Shown here: positions 42,401 through 51,653 of the stretch, in pieces | Numbering within the stretch: position 1 is the stretch's first letter | Layout: each line of letters opens with the position of its first letter | Notes under the pieces: model-generated | What the model was told of the DNA's origin: nothing | Seen by the model: only the letters and a program-made list of their open reading frames with translations | Databases searched by the model: none | Assembly (NCBI RefSeq): GCF_000142805.1 | Contig: NC_013078.1 | Span: 829,707-893,706, forward strand | DNA: 64,000 bases | Reading direction: 5' to 3' | Source: Lachancea thermotolerans CBS 6340 | Taxonomy: Eukaryota; Ascomycota; Saccharomycetes; Saccharomycetales; Saccharomycetaceae | Translations under genes and position numbers: made by a program

Positions 42401-44127
42401 CGGCCCCCATACGTTTCCGCAACTATATCCGCGAGCCTGCTTTAGCACACGTATACAAGCACGCTATACTCATGGAAGGTGATGGCACGGGACAGGTTAT
42501 GGTGCTCCTGAGGCGTCTATTTGAAAAAGATTCTAAAGCAAAGGTTGCTATCGTACTTGGCCAAGAGGCAAATACGGGCTCACTTTTTAATCGAGTAGCC
42601 AAGGAATTCACTTCTGTGTGCGTTGGTAAAGAATTGGACAAAACAGAAAAGGCGATGAAGATGCAGTCTTTCCTACTGGACAAGAACGTGCAAGTGCTAA
42701 TGGGCCCGAAGTTGGCTGTGGAAGGAATTGATGTTGCAGAGCTGCGAATGGTCATATTACTGGACTACCAGCCAAGCGTAGGCGAGTATATCCAGTGCGC
42801 GGGCCGTGTCAGGAACTCTGGAGTATCCATAGCGCTATGGCGGAAGGCACCGCAGCGCGGTAATAATGACTTAAGCTCAATCGACTACTCGCGCTGTTTC
42901 ACCTCTCAGATCTGTGAATTCTACGAGTTGCCACAGCAAGTCCATGCCGGGTGCTGCAAGCACTTTGATAGTGTGTCCGAGGAGACAAGAGATATTTTTG
43001 AGTACGTTGCCATTGAACTGGAACCGGCAGATACTCAACAGAAGAGAAAACATACTGATGGTTCCCCACATAGCTCCAAGAGGTTGTGTTCCCCACACAA
43101 TCCAGAAGTGCCAGGAAGTAGACCCACAACAAATCTCGAGTTGCAAGCAACGGACAAAAGTCAGCAACTTACTAAAGCAGAGAGGTTAGAAATATCGTGC
43201 CGGGGCTGTCGAGACATATTTGAATACTTTGAATTCAGCGACGACAGGCGCCGTGATCTGCTGATGGAAGGGCTTGATGAGCGATATTTTGGCAACATTA
43301 GCATCTTTAATGTCAACTCCGAACTCGAGTGCAGGTGGTGCCTAGAGCCAAAAAGAGGGTGTTGCTGTTGGCCAGAAAGTCCAGCATGCGAAGACATGTC
43401 GTTGAAGAAATTAGCAATGCAGGCACTTGCGTTTTTAGGGTGTTTTTTGACGCCCAAGGGATATACTGAAGAAGTTGCCTTTTGCGAAAACTACGGAGTA
43501 GCCACCTGGATGATGCTTTTGGAAACGCGAATCAAGAAAGAGGTCTTTACAAGATACTACACGGCTTATAAAGACTACCACGACCTAGTGCGTAGAAGGA
43601 TGGAATACTTCTATGGCTACGAAGGTGATCGCTACATAGATGATTACAACGAGATGTGGAGGATGCTTCAGAAAAAGGAACTGATAGTGTACTTTAGTAC
43701 TCGGAAAATTCAAGAGTGCCCAATGGGTGGCTGCTGTGCTGATTGTGTGAAGATAGCAGTTGAAGATGACGACCCGCCGTGGTGCCGCGACTACCCCATA
43801 TCAAAAGGGTATCTGCAGGCGCAAATGGAAAGTACGGACGAGGATGCATATCTATGTAGCGAGAACATGGCCATGAGGCTAAGGGGCTCGCCACCCGTAC
43901 TTGGCTTCCATTACAAGTTGATGCAGTTTGTGCTGTTTCACAACAAAGACTTTCGAGACGCGATCTGGGAAAGGTTTCCGCAACTGCCTCAAGTTGGAAT
44001 GTTTACGCACTGGCTGCGGCTGATGAAGACCGAATGGATATTTGATGGAGTGCCTGTGCCACTATACGCAGTGGTTGGGGCAATCTTTTATCGACAGAAT
44101 CCGTACTACCTTCATGACGCGTTGTGA
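39481..44127 (+). CDS. Y'-element-type helicase, full length
   Basis: 1548 residues from the ATG (nine upstream codons would need TTG); the start MEKISDRFAAI is shared with the second copy. It closely follows the pattern of the helicase encoded by subtelomeric Y' elements of S. cerevisiae. An N-terminal region contains TFGRCYIRDFYSGLEQRFD and WITWLAAGTPYAFAELQDLA followed by RRNVYVDED. The helicase domain has Walker A APTGFGKT with Lys802, motif II D902-E-F-Q, and motif VI QCAGRVR (1105-1111). A linker and a cysteine-rich C-terminal part follow, with CRGC at 1240-1243 and a CRWC...CCCW cluster at 1284-1296. Y' helicases are linked to telomere maintenance in telomerase-deficient cells. Here the gene is not at a chromosome end: more than 19 kb of single-copy genes follow. 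Intact frame. Confidence 0.9.
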   Translation: MEKISDRFAAIDGFLVKKDKSGLRRIVNTISTTFKPNKQEARCIEKLQLRNLALYFDCKDDLLPHDCPLLFKTVSSKRKLFYHTEDGIKVVKSGKTSSRDMRRAIEHAVIEIPLSGSQKKYLVDCQDGIDQRLWREGRAMAPLQNSNNSHITRTLACDTLLFTPQDYALLRSFALEKVLYEAESISIFEHCHRKALQNLEEKGQGDLLEEKITGKQFHLLLQKNTVRAYGRIMSSLYFILVNFHRLSLSTRVADPAINRALLLDSIGCSYNVESKASHLQEIMCIMLKNTDHASLLQLLARMLPFNLEGYVDKNQTLGYYETEEICERLVAMRTWVKYVALSAKTGDEEVIFLENDPASTWGVLSSYYREIARESKKLDLATLRFISRDIVCVSGKTFGRCYIRDFYSGLEQRFDALWMQLNKYYSVRSIQAVEELLFYDESMSLSEGKSCPYFSFENVFPMDVRRSLLPRGRKALTEAEQRVVLDTIEEMTRAVMWITWLAAGTPYAFAELQDLAYAGERRNVYVDEDFRRIKLATCYNQNGDILYLVKWLDSHTSSYLAFLILVISKIQLELLNEMRSIFDHPRHNEMRHSAANIRSSKYTTPMKKTCKALLSEFLFVDASQAKLVSEKRFQEVCKEYPKRTAPLERLNFPQLRQGMTALVQRKLEGHRSQAGAAHPSTSAYLADHWPKMGTGMYGLDSLLLESLQGPTAYMTQRELSEQWNLSMDLGVNTEDEPQSTGNTLKGGLQRAGLVPDDLFLAGRMLYGEQFAFRNTDQTFACISAYMSDEKVIAVQAPTGFGKTLVFQLPLICYAMKKLQTVSFVFVPDAALVAATTHRLRSKSCLRVGSVEFLIHKGLVGDDPFQDVYVGTFSDAIDHRLIELMKHWKEQFPETQLGLLVFDEFQNLPDVESYCKTPLHLPKDIDIEQFQRLILTTATGSQGSSEKALRELGLKGRLEIQPVWGDSEGDTCFVTAPIRFRNYIREPALAHVYKHAILMEGDGTGQVMVLLRRLFEKDSKAKVAIVLGQEANTGSLFNRVAKEFTSVCVGKELDKTEKAMKMQSFLLDKNVQVLMGPKLAVEGIDVAELRMVILLDYQPSVGEYIQCAGRVRNSGVSIALWRKAPQRGNNDLSSIDYSRCFTSQICEFYELPQQVHAGCCKHFDSVSEETRDIFEYVAIELEPADTQQKRKHTDGSPHSSKRLCSPHNPEVPGSRPTTNLELQATDKSQQLTKAERLEISCRGCRDIFEYFEFSDDRRRDLLMEGLDERYFGNISIFNVNSELECRWCLEPKRGCCCWPESPACEDMSLKKLAMQALAFLGCFLTPKGYTEEVAFCENYGVATWMMLLETRIKKEVFTRYYTAYKDYHDLVRRRMEYFYGYEGDRYIDDYNEMWRMLQKKELIVYFSTRKIQECPMGGCCADCVKIAVEDDDPPWCRDYPISKGYLQAQMESTDEDAYLCSENMAMRLRGSPPVLGFHYKLMQFVLFHNKDFRDAIWERFPQLPQVGMFTHWLRLMKTEWIFDGVPVPLYAVVGAIFYRQNPYYLHDAL

Positions 44128-44276
44128 TTGAGTATTGCTGGAGACGTGCGAACGGAGGATCAATGATAGTTTGTGGGCATTTTTGCAGAGGGGGAGCAAC
44201 AAAAGTCACTGGGAGAACCGGACGGTGCACTCTTTGCAAACATGATCTTGAAGACTATAGAGACAGTTTAACATAG

Positions 44277-44928
44277 CTGCGCACGTAGTAGCGTTTTACG
44301 TATCAAGTCGGTTATTGAGGCTTGACCTTTTTGAATGGTAAAGACAGGGCCGCAAATGAGCTTCACTAGTAGATTACAGCTGCAAAATTGAGGGTATAAT
44401 TACAAGTTTGGCCGTGGAAGGAAGGTGAAAGAGAGTTTTAACTTCTACACTTTCGACGTTTAACAAATTCCACACCTGATAGCAAACTGCAAGTCATCGA
44501 CACCCACCTCGAAGGATAGATTCTGGGGGTGTTTTTAAAAACCTCGTGTATCCAAGAGAGAAGTTCGAAAGCTTATCTATTTATCAATGCAAGGAACAAT
44601 GGAACGCCTAGACTTTTCCGTACTTGGCGATTATTGCGTAATAGAGCCTTGATACAATCACATGCTCATGAACTTGCAGCCAACTCTAATTCAATCTCAA
44701 ATTGATAAATGCAACGCGGTGCTTTCTACATGGCTGTATCGTCGTATCTTTCCGAAAGGGTCCTGACGGCGGGTCCGCTCGGCTTCCGGTTGTTGTCTCT
44801 GTCAACAATTGCGAACTTCCAAGACCAACAAATCGGTAAACTCTGGGCAACGCGGCAACCAGATACTATAGACAGCTGAATGTTATTGTAAGTTCTTTGA
44901 ATAACATGAGAACAGCTTAAAAAAAAGG
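44277..44928. other. intergenic region downstream of helicase 1
   Basis: About 650 bp with no recognised gene. Just before it, at 44163-44276, is a 37-codon ATG frame with a C-x4-C ... C-x2-C spacing (see findings). A TATAAA at about 44929 belongs to the next gene. Confidence 0.35.
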
Positions 44929-45000
44929 TATAAAAGCCATGACCAAATCATGAGTATAGTATGGGTAGGAGCAATACGAAAGAACGCACAACAAGACATA

Positions 45001-46173
45001 ATGCTCAAAAAGCTTTGTTTAGGCCTACTGGCTCTAGCAACAACGACATTGTGTGAATCCATCTCACGTGACGTGACGACAACGACTGTCATTGCAGCCG
45101 TAAGTTCAAGTTCTTCGTCCTTAACTGTCGCTACGCCTGGTACTCCTGTGTCTCCAAAGGTTCTCCTTATCGCCAATGAGTTTGAATTTGGATACCTCGA
45201 CGCCTACAATTTCACCACCCAATACACCGGTGTGCTCTTTGATCAAACTTTTGCCTGTACTGAGGATGGCGCTATTTGTAAACTTGAGTGTGGCCAAGAG
45301 CTTGTTTCCGCCTCACAGATCACAGCGCTCATGATGATCCCCGGAGTGGACCTCAAAAAAACTTACGTTATCATTACTGGCACTGGCGGTGTGAATCCCA
45401 AGTACGGAACAGCTGGGGGTGCGGCAATCAGCACGTTTGGAATTCAATGGGAGTGGGGCAGTATGTTTTTGGGAGACGACCTACCCGCCAACTTCTCGGG
45501 ACAATATTTCGCTAGCTACGCTCAGCTTTCCCCTGACAAGTACCCCGTAACAGTGGGCTCTGAAGTGTACAAGCTCAACGAAGCACTTGTGGATCGCTTC
45601 TATGCTACTGGTAGTAAAGTCACATATGAAGATGTTTCAGAGACCTCTCAAGGCTTAAGGGCAACTTATGAGTACGATGCAGCCAAGCAAGACCCTTTCT
45701 TGGCAAGGTGCGATACTGTTTCAGCACAAGTTTACTGGCACGGCAATGTGGCTGGAGAAAATGTCGAGTATTACTCCAACGTAATCACAAACGGACAGGC
45801 ACGCCCATGTAACACCAACGAAGATGATCAGGGGAGGCTACTGGCTCTCTTCTTGGGTGCGGTTCATCATATGGTTGACTTTGGGCGGGTTTCAATGATC
45901 AAAGCCTTTAGTAACTTTGACCGCCCCCCTCCACAGCTAAGCGCTTACCAATCGAGGTTTTATGTTGGAGAAGGTGCAACAGAGCCTGGATTGAGAAATG
46001 CTTGGAAATCAATCATTGTAATTGTGGATGACGTTCTTGAAAACTGGGATAGTGTGTTTGATGCTGGTATAAAGCCAAATACGTACATGGGCGACATAAA
46101 GGGAACCTTGGGTGGCGTGTGTGACTTTAATTCCACTGCAAGTGCAGCAAAAGGGTCGGTGCAAGGGAGCTGA
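45001..46173 (+). CDS. secreted purine nucleoside permease (NUP) family protein
   Basis: 390 residues with a signal peptide (MLKKLCLGLLALATTTLCES). The family (PF06516, described from the Candida albicans nucleoside permease NUP) resembles nucleoside phosphorylases in fold. Family features are PKVLLIANEFE near residue 41, a VIITGTGGVNPKYGTAGGAA glycine-rich loop in the middle third, FGIQWEWGSM, and RPCNTNEDDQGRLLALFLG in the C-terminal half. An in-frame ATG lies at 44950, but a TATAAA at about 44929 is only 20 bp upstream of it, and the signal peptide begins naturally at 45001, so I use 45001. A Ser/Thr-rich stretch follows the signal. It could act on extracellular nucleosides or serve in their uptake; activity in this yeast is unknown. 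Confidence 0.85.
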   Translation: MLKKLCLGLLALATTTLCESISRDVTTTTVIAAVSSSSSSLTVATPGTPVSPKVLLIANEFEFGYLDAYNFTTQYTGVLFDQTFACTEDGAICKLECGQELVSASQITALMMIPGVDLKKTYVIITGTGGVNPKYGTAGGAAISTFGIQWEWGSMFLGDDLPANFSGQYFASYAQLSPDKYPVTVGSEVYKLNEALVDRFYATGSKVTYEDVSETSQGLRATYEYDAAKQDPFLARCDTVSAQVYWHGNVAGENVEYYSNVITNGQARPCNTNEDDQGRLLALFLGAVHHMVDFGRVSMIKAFSNFDRPPPQLSAYQSRFYVGEGATEPGLRNAWKSIIVIVDDVLENWDSVFDAGIKPNTYMGDIKGTLGGVCDFNSTASAAKGSVQGS

Positions 46174-46696
46174 TCGTATGGCTTGTTCCCACATTTTATC
46201 TATAGGGCTTATCTCTTTCGGTCTCTTCGAGATCCTTACGGGCTCGAGTGAGACTATCTCATATTATATTCTTTACCGTTATATGCCGGAAGGGCGCAGA
46301 AAAAGCGAGGTATACTATATCTCTTGCAAGAGGATCTGCGGTTACAGAAAGTGCTGCTAAATATTATGAGAAGCTAAGGGGAATTTTTCGAGCAGTTTGA
46401 ATATGTCAGTATCCGTATTTTTCTTGGCAATCACGTAGAGAATTGAACTTCATCTCTTCTGCTTTATAATAGGGTTTACTTGAACCAGTATGCAGTGGGA
46501 ACTCGTTAAAGGGGCATTTTACAATTGTGCTTTTCTTTCATAAATCTCGGTTAACGTGTCCTCGAATTAATGAAGAACTGTGGTTTATGAATCTGAAATT
46601 GAACATCACTCATATCTCCTTATCGCGGCACCTGCGTTCCAAAAGACAGGGAGGTGTCTACAGTTAAGTTTCTTTTGACTTTAACTGCCAATCAAA
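46174..46696. other. intergenic region upstream of tRNA-Pro
   Basis: About 520 bp; no gene or LTR recognised. Confidence 0.35.
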
Positions 46697-46806
46697 GGGC
46701 GTGTGGTCTAGTGGTATGATTCTCGCTTTGGGCGAAGTTCGAGTTACACTTGAGCTACAAATCACAAGCATGCGAGAGGCCCTGGGTTCAATTCCCAGCT
46801 CGCCCC
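46697..46806 (+). tRNA. tRNA-Pro (anticodon UGG), 38-nt intron
   Basis: 110 nt beginning GGGCGTGTGGTCTAGTGG and ending CTCGCCCC, almost identical in the exons to S. cerevisiae tRNA-Pro(UGG). The anticodon stem is CTCGC/GCGAG, the anticodon TGG is at 46729-46731 and G37 at 46732. The intron runs from 46733 to 46770, leaving a 72-nt mature tRNA. The T-loop is GGTTCAATTCC and the discriminator C. A TTTTTT run follows at 46810 as Pol III terminator. Unlike the tRNA-Leu, no LTR is evident nearby. Confidence 0.96.
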
Positions 46807-47363
46807 TAATTTTTTGAGTTTCTTACGCATTAGTCACGTGCTTATAAACTCTTAAAAGGTATTGTCGTTTCCCTCACTCCCTCTTCGCAGTGGACTCGTG
46901 ACAGCCAAGCGTCATCGGGATTGAGGATCCATTTCAATACTGGGTTCAAAATGAAATGCGATGTCCCTTAAATTTGCTTGCATTCTTAGGTGTAGTAGGC
47001 AAGATCCACTGGTGATTTTCACAAGCTCTGAATGTTCAGATATGCTCGGTATGGCCTTCCATTGGAAAATAAAGCCGCTTTGAATGAGTTTCTAATTATT
47101 CCGCTTTTGCAAACATCCGTGACGATGATATCATTCCTTTGTTGAATATACTAAGCTTTCGACAGCAGCGTTCAGCACAAAGTCTGGTGATACAGAGGTG
47201 CCCGATTCAGTGTTGTATAGCCTCTTCGCTGATACTACTCACCTCACTAGAATGCTCATGTCCGAACTCAATCATGTTCCATTGCTGTAAACCCTATCTT
47301 GCATAGAAAATTGACCCTTAACACCAAATACATATCATTATAAGCTCCTTCAAGGCGAAAACC
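46807..47363. other. intergenic region
   Basis: About 560 bp with nothing recognised apart from the tRNA terminator at its left edge. Confidence 0.35.
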
Positions 47364-48881
47364 TCAAATGGCATATCTAAATTCCGGATTTTGAAAGTCG
47401 GTGAGATCTGCAAACTCCGAGTTTAGCATGTCGGCGGGAAGTCTCTCATCCAAAGCGTCACGCCTTTTGTTCTCACGCACGTTAACAATGTAGATTGCTG
47501 CTAAGATCAGGAAAGCAATACAATAGCAGGCGACAATAGCGGTCTTGGCGCCTTGATAGTGTGGTGCTTGAGATTCACGGAAAGTCTGAGGTCCAATTAG
47601 GTTGCCAGTGCAGTAGCCTATCATAGAAATAGCGCCCATGAAAACTTTCTTAGAGTGGCCAGCACTATTAGAAGCAACCATGCTTAAGATACACGTGTAA
47701 GGGATTGGGGAGATACCGAAAATGTAGTAGCCTGCCAACTGGGCGTGTAAGGGCTTTGCAAATGCCATGAGACAGCCAGAGATGAGGTTAAGTGCCAGGC
47801 CAGCAAACGCAATGTCCAGTCTACGATTTCTGATGGTTGAGAGGTAGCCAAATAAGATCATCCCAATTATAGAGACTGCACTAGTTGGCATTCCCATCAG
47901 TAGTGCTTTCCCCTTACCATAGCCCAAGCCTGCGATCATCAAAGCACTGAAGTTGGAGAAACCACCATTAGGAATAGCAACAGCAACCTGTAGGAAGAAG
48001 TAGAGATAAAGACGGGGATCAACCAAGGCCTCGTAAACTTGCTCTTTCTTGAAGTGCCGATTGCCAAAACCTTGCTTGTTGGACCGGATACGCTGGATAG
48101 CAAGAAGCTTTTCAGTTTTGTTCAGCCACCAGGCTTGGGACGGAGTGTCTGGTATAATGAACAAGACCATAAGACCAGTGACAATCGTGATCAGACCAAC
48201 AATTATGAACAAGATCCTCCATGCATCCATGGAAAGTGTTCCGGCGAGCTGGCGCTCGTACAGGCGGTAGGATACCGAGGCGCCAACTAGGCCACCAACA
48301 GCATTGCAGGCAATCAGAATAGAGGTCCGAAAAAACTGTTCGTCTTTTTTGTACCATTGGGACATAAACAATACCATGGCCGGTGTGATTGATGACTCCA
48401 GTACGCCAAGCAGCGTTCTAGTCAAAATAAAAGTTGGGTAAGACTTTACAAGGGAGGTCAGACACAGCAACAAGCCCCATGCTATAATATAAGCACTCGT
48501 AATCTTGGATAGCGGGAGACGCTGTAGAGTCCAAGAGCATGGGGCTTCGAAGACCAGAAACCCAAGGTAAAATGAAGTCCCGACCCAGCTGTATTGATTG
48601 CCAACCATTTTTAGGTCTGTCTTGATGCCCATAACAGAAGCATAGTTACTAGATGACTTGTCCATGTACTGGAACGCCGATACCAGCGAGATCACAGTCA
48701 ACAGAATAAGGTCTATTTTCCACACGAGACGGCGGTTGGAAGATGGATCCACTTCAAGCTGTGCAGCCTCATCTGCCTTTTCCATAGCAAGATCTCTGCT
48801 TTTAACGTCATAAAGTTCTGCTGCTTGTTCACTGCTCAGTACCGAGGTAACAACCTCGCCTTCTTGTTTGGTAGATGACAT
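47364..48881 (-). CDS. Dal5-like permease (MFS, anion:cation symporter family)
   Basis: 505 residues from the ATG at 48881; a 46-codon in-frame extension (to 49019) has no family character and exceeds the usual length. The N-terminal tail is acidic, then VWKIDLILLTVISLVSAFQYMDKSS starts the membrane domain, with NQYSWVGTSFYLGFLVFEAP in the second span. About twelve spans in total, a central loop near residues 230-265, and the C-terminal motif DLTDFQNPEFRY common to Dal5/Yct1-type permeases. Substrates in this group include allantoate, ureidosuccinate, dipeptides, cysteine and other organic anions; the one used here cannot be told. It differs clearly from the permease at 9.5-11 kb. Intact, with long non-coding DNA upstream. 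Confidence 0.88.
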   Translation of the reverse strand: MSSTKQEGEVVTSVLSSEQAAELYDVKSRDLAMEKADEAAQLEVDPSSNRRLVWKIDLILLTVISLVSAFQYMDKSSSNYASVMGIKTDLKMVGNQYSWVGTSFYLGFLVFEAPCSWTLQRLPLSKITSAYIIAWGLLLCLTSLVKSYPTFILTRTLLGVLESSITPAMVLFMSQWYKKDEQFFRTSILIACNAVGGLVGASVSYRLYERQLAGTLSMDAWRILFIIVGLITIVTGLMVLFIIPDTPSQAWWLNKTEKLLAIQRIRSNKQGFGNRHFKKEQVYEALVDPRLYLYFFLQVAVAIPNGGFSNFSALMIAGLGYGKGKALLMGMPTSAVSIIGMILFGYLSTIRNRRLDIAFAGLALNLISGCLMAFAKPLHAQLAGYYIFGISPIPYTCILSMVASNSAGHSKKVFMGAISMIGYCTGNLIGPQTFRESQAPHYQGAKTAIVACYCIAFLILAAIYIVNVRENKRRDALDERLPADMLNSEFADLTDFQNPEFRYAI

Positions 48882-50249
48882 GGTGGTGTGGAAACGGGTG
48901 AGAGGAAAGCTTGATGGGCTAGATTGTTGGGGATAGAAGTGGAACACGAACGTCCAATTTATGCAGTTTTTTGAAATTGCCGCTAAAGTAGGTATTTTGA
49001 GTTTAATTAAGATATGCATGCCGAGATGAGCTACTGCTCCTTATCTACAATTCGTACCAAAGCAGAGATAAGACTCTTGGCAACCTCAGGCGAGTCGAAG
49101 CTCCTTATCTCTACGAGAGCCAAGCACGTTTTGTGTGTTGCAACAAGTTATTAAGAACTGAGCTTCCTATTACGTATTGGTATTTTGATAATTGGAGTTA
49201 GCGACAGGTGTCAGCGGCTCTTTATATCGTAGCACTATCTATAAGGGTTCAAGCAAGGATTTTCAATTGTGACTCCCTAGAATTTGGCGGTCATACAAAG
49301 AGATAAGTGCCCATTGTTTGATTATTAGCAAGCAAGTAACTTGGGGCGAATATTCGAGGGAAGGGCACTATGAGTGAATTCTACTGGTAAAAAGTTTTGG
49401 GAAAGTTCTAAGCTGATAAGATATAGAAGCACCCACAAGGACGTTTCAACTGGTATCTCAAGTTTAGTGGAGTTGGAGCAGCTTGATTTGTTCTAAGGCA
49501 GTTAAGTAGAATGGGAAAGCGGTTAGTTCCAAGACAACTCTGGTAACGGGGATATTCACGCACGGGAGGGGATTTTTCGGTCTTTGGTGCTTTCGGAAAT
49601 CTAAATACCTGTCAGGCAAGAGGACTATCGTTCGTTCACCACAATGAATTGATTGAGTACAGAATATGCTCGTTGGGAATTCCTTGTGTCTAAGATACAT
49701 ATTTGACGCCTGTTGCCATAGCCAAATTTATATTTTTAGCACTTATTGTGACATTGATCAGAAAATATCAAGGCTAATAAGTCTCGCACTTACAGAAGTT
49801 AGTAGAGAGTTACATTTCTGAGAAATCGCCTAATATTAACCGGACCCGAATTCAATGCTCTTCTGCTGTAACTGTTCAAAGGACATAAAGTTAAATGTTG
49901 GTTTGAATATCATGTGATAGAAGCAACGATGACAGGCTGGTATAAAATGATAGTATTCATGACGCGCATGCCAAACGTAGTTTGATTACGAAACCTCTGG
50001 GTCTCTCAGTAGCAAAGTATTGTAAAACGCTAGCATATAACGGTTCAGAGATACAGCAGTGGAACTCACGTAAAAATTCGACCGATAGCTTAGAACTCCC
50101 GCGACACGAAAGACGCATCATGTGTGAGGTAAGAAGTTTTGGAATAGGGTAATACCACACATTCACAGCGGCGGCATGAATGGCTGGCAAAAGAGCTCCT
50201 AAAAAGAATCGGAAGATTGGACTAGTATACAATACATGGATATTTTTAT
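48882..50249. other. intergenic region upstream of Dal5-like permease
   Basis: About 1.4 kb; holds the permease promoter. No other gene recognised; the minus-strand frames at 49464-49700 and 49957-50268 are unrecognised. Confidence 0.4.
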
Positions 50250-50663
50250 TGAGGCGAGTCTGGGTCATTGGTCGAAAGGGTCTTAAATTACTTGGCTAGT
50301 GTTTCCATTATGATCTGATTAAACTACTTCGTGGACGATGGTACTAAATATCTCCCCCCTCTTTCTTCAGTCCAAGATTTACGTCTTGCAAACCAAAGAA
50401 ATTATCCGGATTTACACAAAATTACTGGGACGTGGCTGAGTCATAATCATAAGGTGATAATCGTACTGGTGGTACCACTCCTTACCTTCTCCAAGCCACT
50501 GTGTTCTGATCTGGACTATGAACGGTTAATGTGAACCTTCTATGTGACTTAGTTGGGTATCCGTCGTATTTATGATATGTCCATGTGTCATATCATTTCA
50601 TACCAATGTGTCATTATGCAACTTGGCACTATCACACACCAACGAACCGATCACAATCTGACA
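50250..50663 (-). repeat. solo LTR, Ty1/copia-type, copy 2
   Basis: 414 bp, starting TG and ending CA, aligned along its whole length with copy 1 (30495-30905). Long identical blocks include GTCATTATGCAACTTGGCAC and TTTATGATATGTCCAT. On the minus strand the 3' end also has ATGGAAAC...CTAGCC, but the reading is closed by a stop a few codons on, so this copy is older or more damaged than copy 1. Confidence 0.65.
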
Positions 50664-51608
50664 GTTTTTTTCTTCTAAAAACGTGCCATGAGACGCATCC
50701 ACAGATGTTAACCCCAACTCATTGATCGGGACTCTTCTGAAAGCCCCAGAAAAGGGAAAGGCCTTCTCAATCAAATGGCTAAGATTGCAAAAACGACAAG
50801 CCTGACTCTTTGCCTTGATACTCATTCACCCTTTCAATTTGGAAGAGTCTCATGACAGCGACCATGGGTCTCGAGGTGGTGTTTCGCATTATTATATAGT
50901 TCGTATGAGAGTACATCATAATTTGTGTTTCCGGACGCGCCAGCTTCCCCGCCAACCTGTGTTTCCAGTCACCTGATTCTATGCAGTGTTTCAGTTTTCA
51001 CGACTAGAAAAGTCACGCGATCACCAATAAAGTGAAGGTATGTAGAATTTAATGCAGCGACGGGGGTGCAAAGTTATCACTTGCATAGGTCATGAATGAT
51101 CTGCCCTAACAAGTAAACCTTGAACCTAGAATGCAAGCGATTAGAACCGTAGACATACATCTACGCATCCGTCGGAGTTCAATATAGAAGTGGGAACAGA
51201 ACCTTGAAACTCCACAAGGATAGCCGCAGGGCGCATAACTTGTATGTTCGATCTCCCAGAAACAATTCCGCTATACTGAAGCTCCAGAAATCAGATATAC
51301 ATCTCAACAGCTCGAGACCCCGCAGACGACCCCTCTCACGCGTTTATAGCATGTGAAGAGGTGAGCGTTAACATCATACGAGCGCGCCATATGCCAACTG
51401 TGAAGCTACACTCAATGGGACCGTGTCACAGGTATTACACTCGCGCAAAACGCTCAACGAATACCTAGACGGTGACCCGATAGCCAAGTAACTGGCCAAC
51501 GAGGACAAAATTCCCTCCGATTCGTTACTGGTGATGCCCTGGTGAATTGTTATATAAGTTAGAGCCCGAAAGCTCTGAGTGCTCTCGAACAGCCGCAAAT
51601 GATCAGGG
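50664..51608. other. intergenic region upstream of helicase 2
   Basis: About 950 bp with no gene recognised; only short frames. Confidence 0.35.
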
Positions 51609-51614
51609 CACGTG
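51609..51614 (+). promoter_or_regulatory. E-box (CACGTGA) 40 bp upstream of helicase 2
   Basis: The same CACGTGA core as in front of helicase 1, and both genes also share a CCCCGCAC string within the last 15 bp before or at the ATG leader. Conservation of leader elements fits a common origin of the two loci. Confidence 0.4.
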
Positions 51615-51653
51615 ACATAGAGGCATCTCGGTATTTGAACCCCGCACGCGCAC

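Noticed and set aside
43161-43457. 98-codon frame antisense to helicase 1
   Set aside because: Mirrors the cysteine/serine-rich coding strand; no independent support.
48882-49019. 46-residue N-terminal extension of the Dal5-like permease
   Set aside because: It lacks family resemblance and makes the protein longer than relatives; the ATG at 48881 gives the normal acidic N-terminus.
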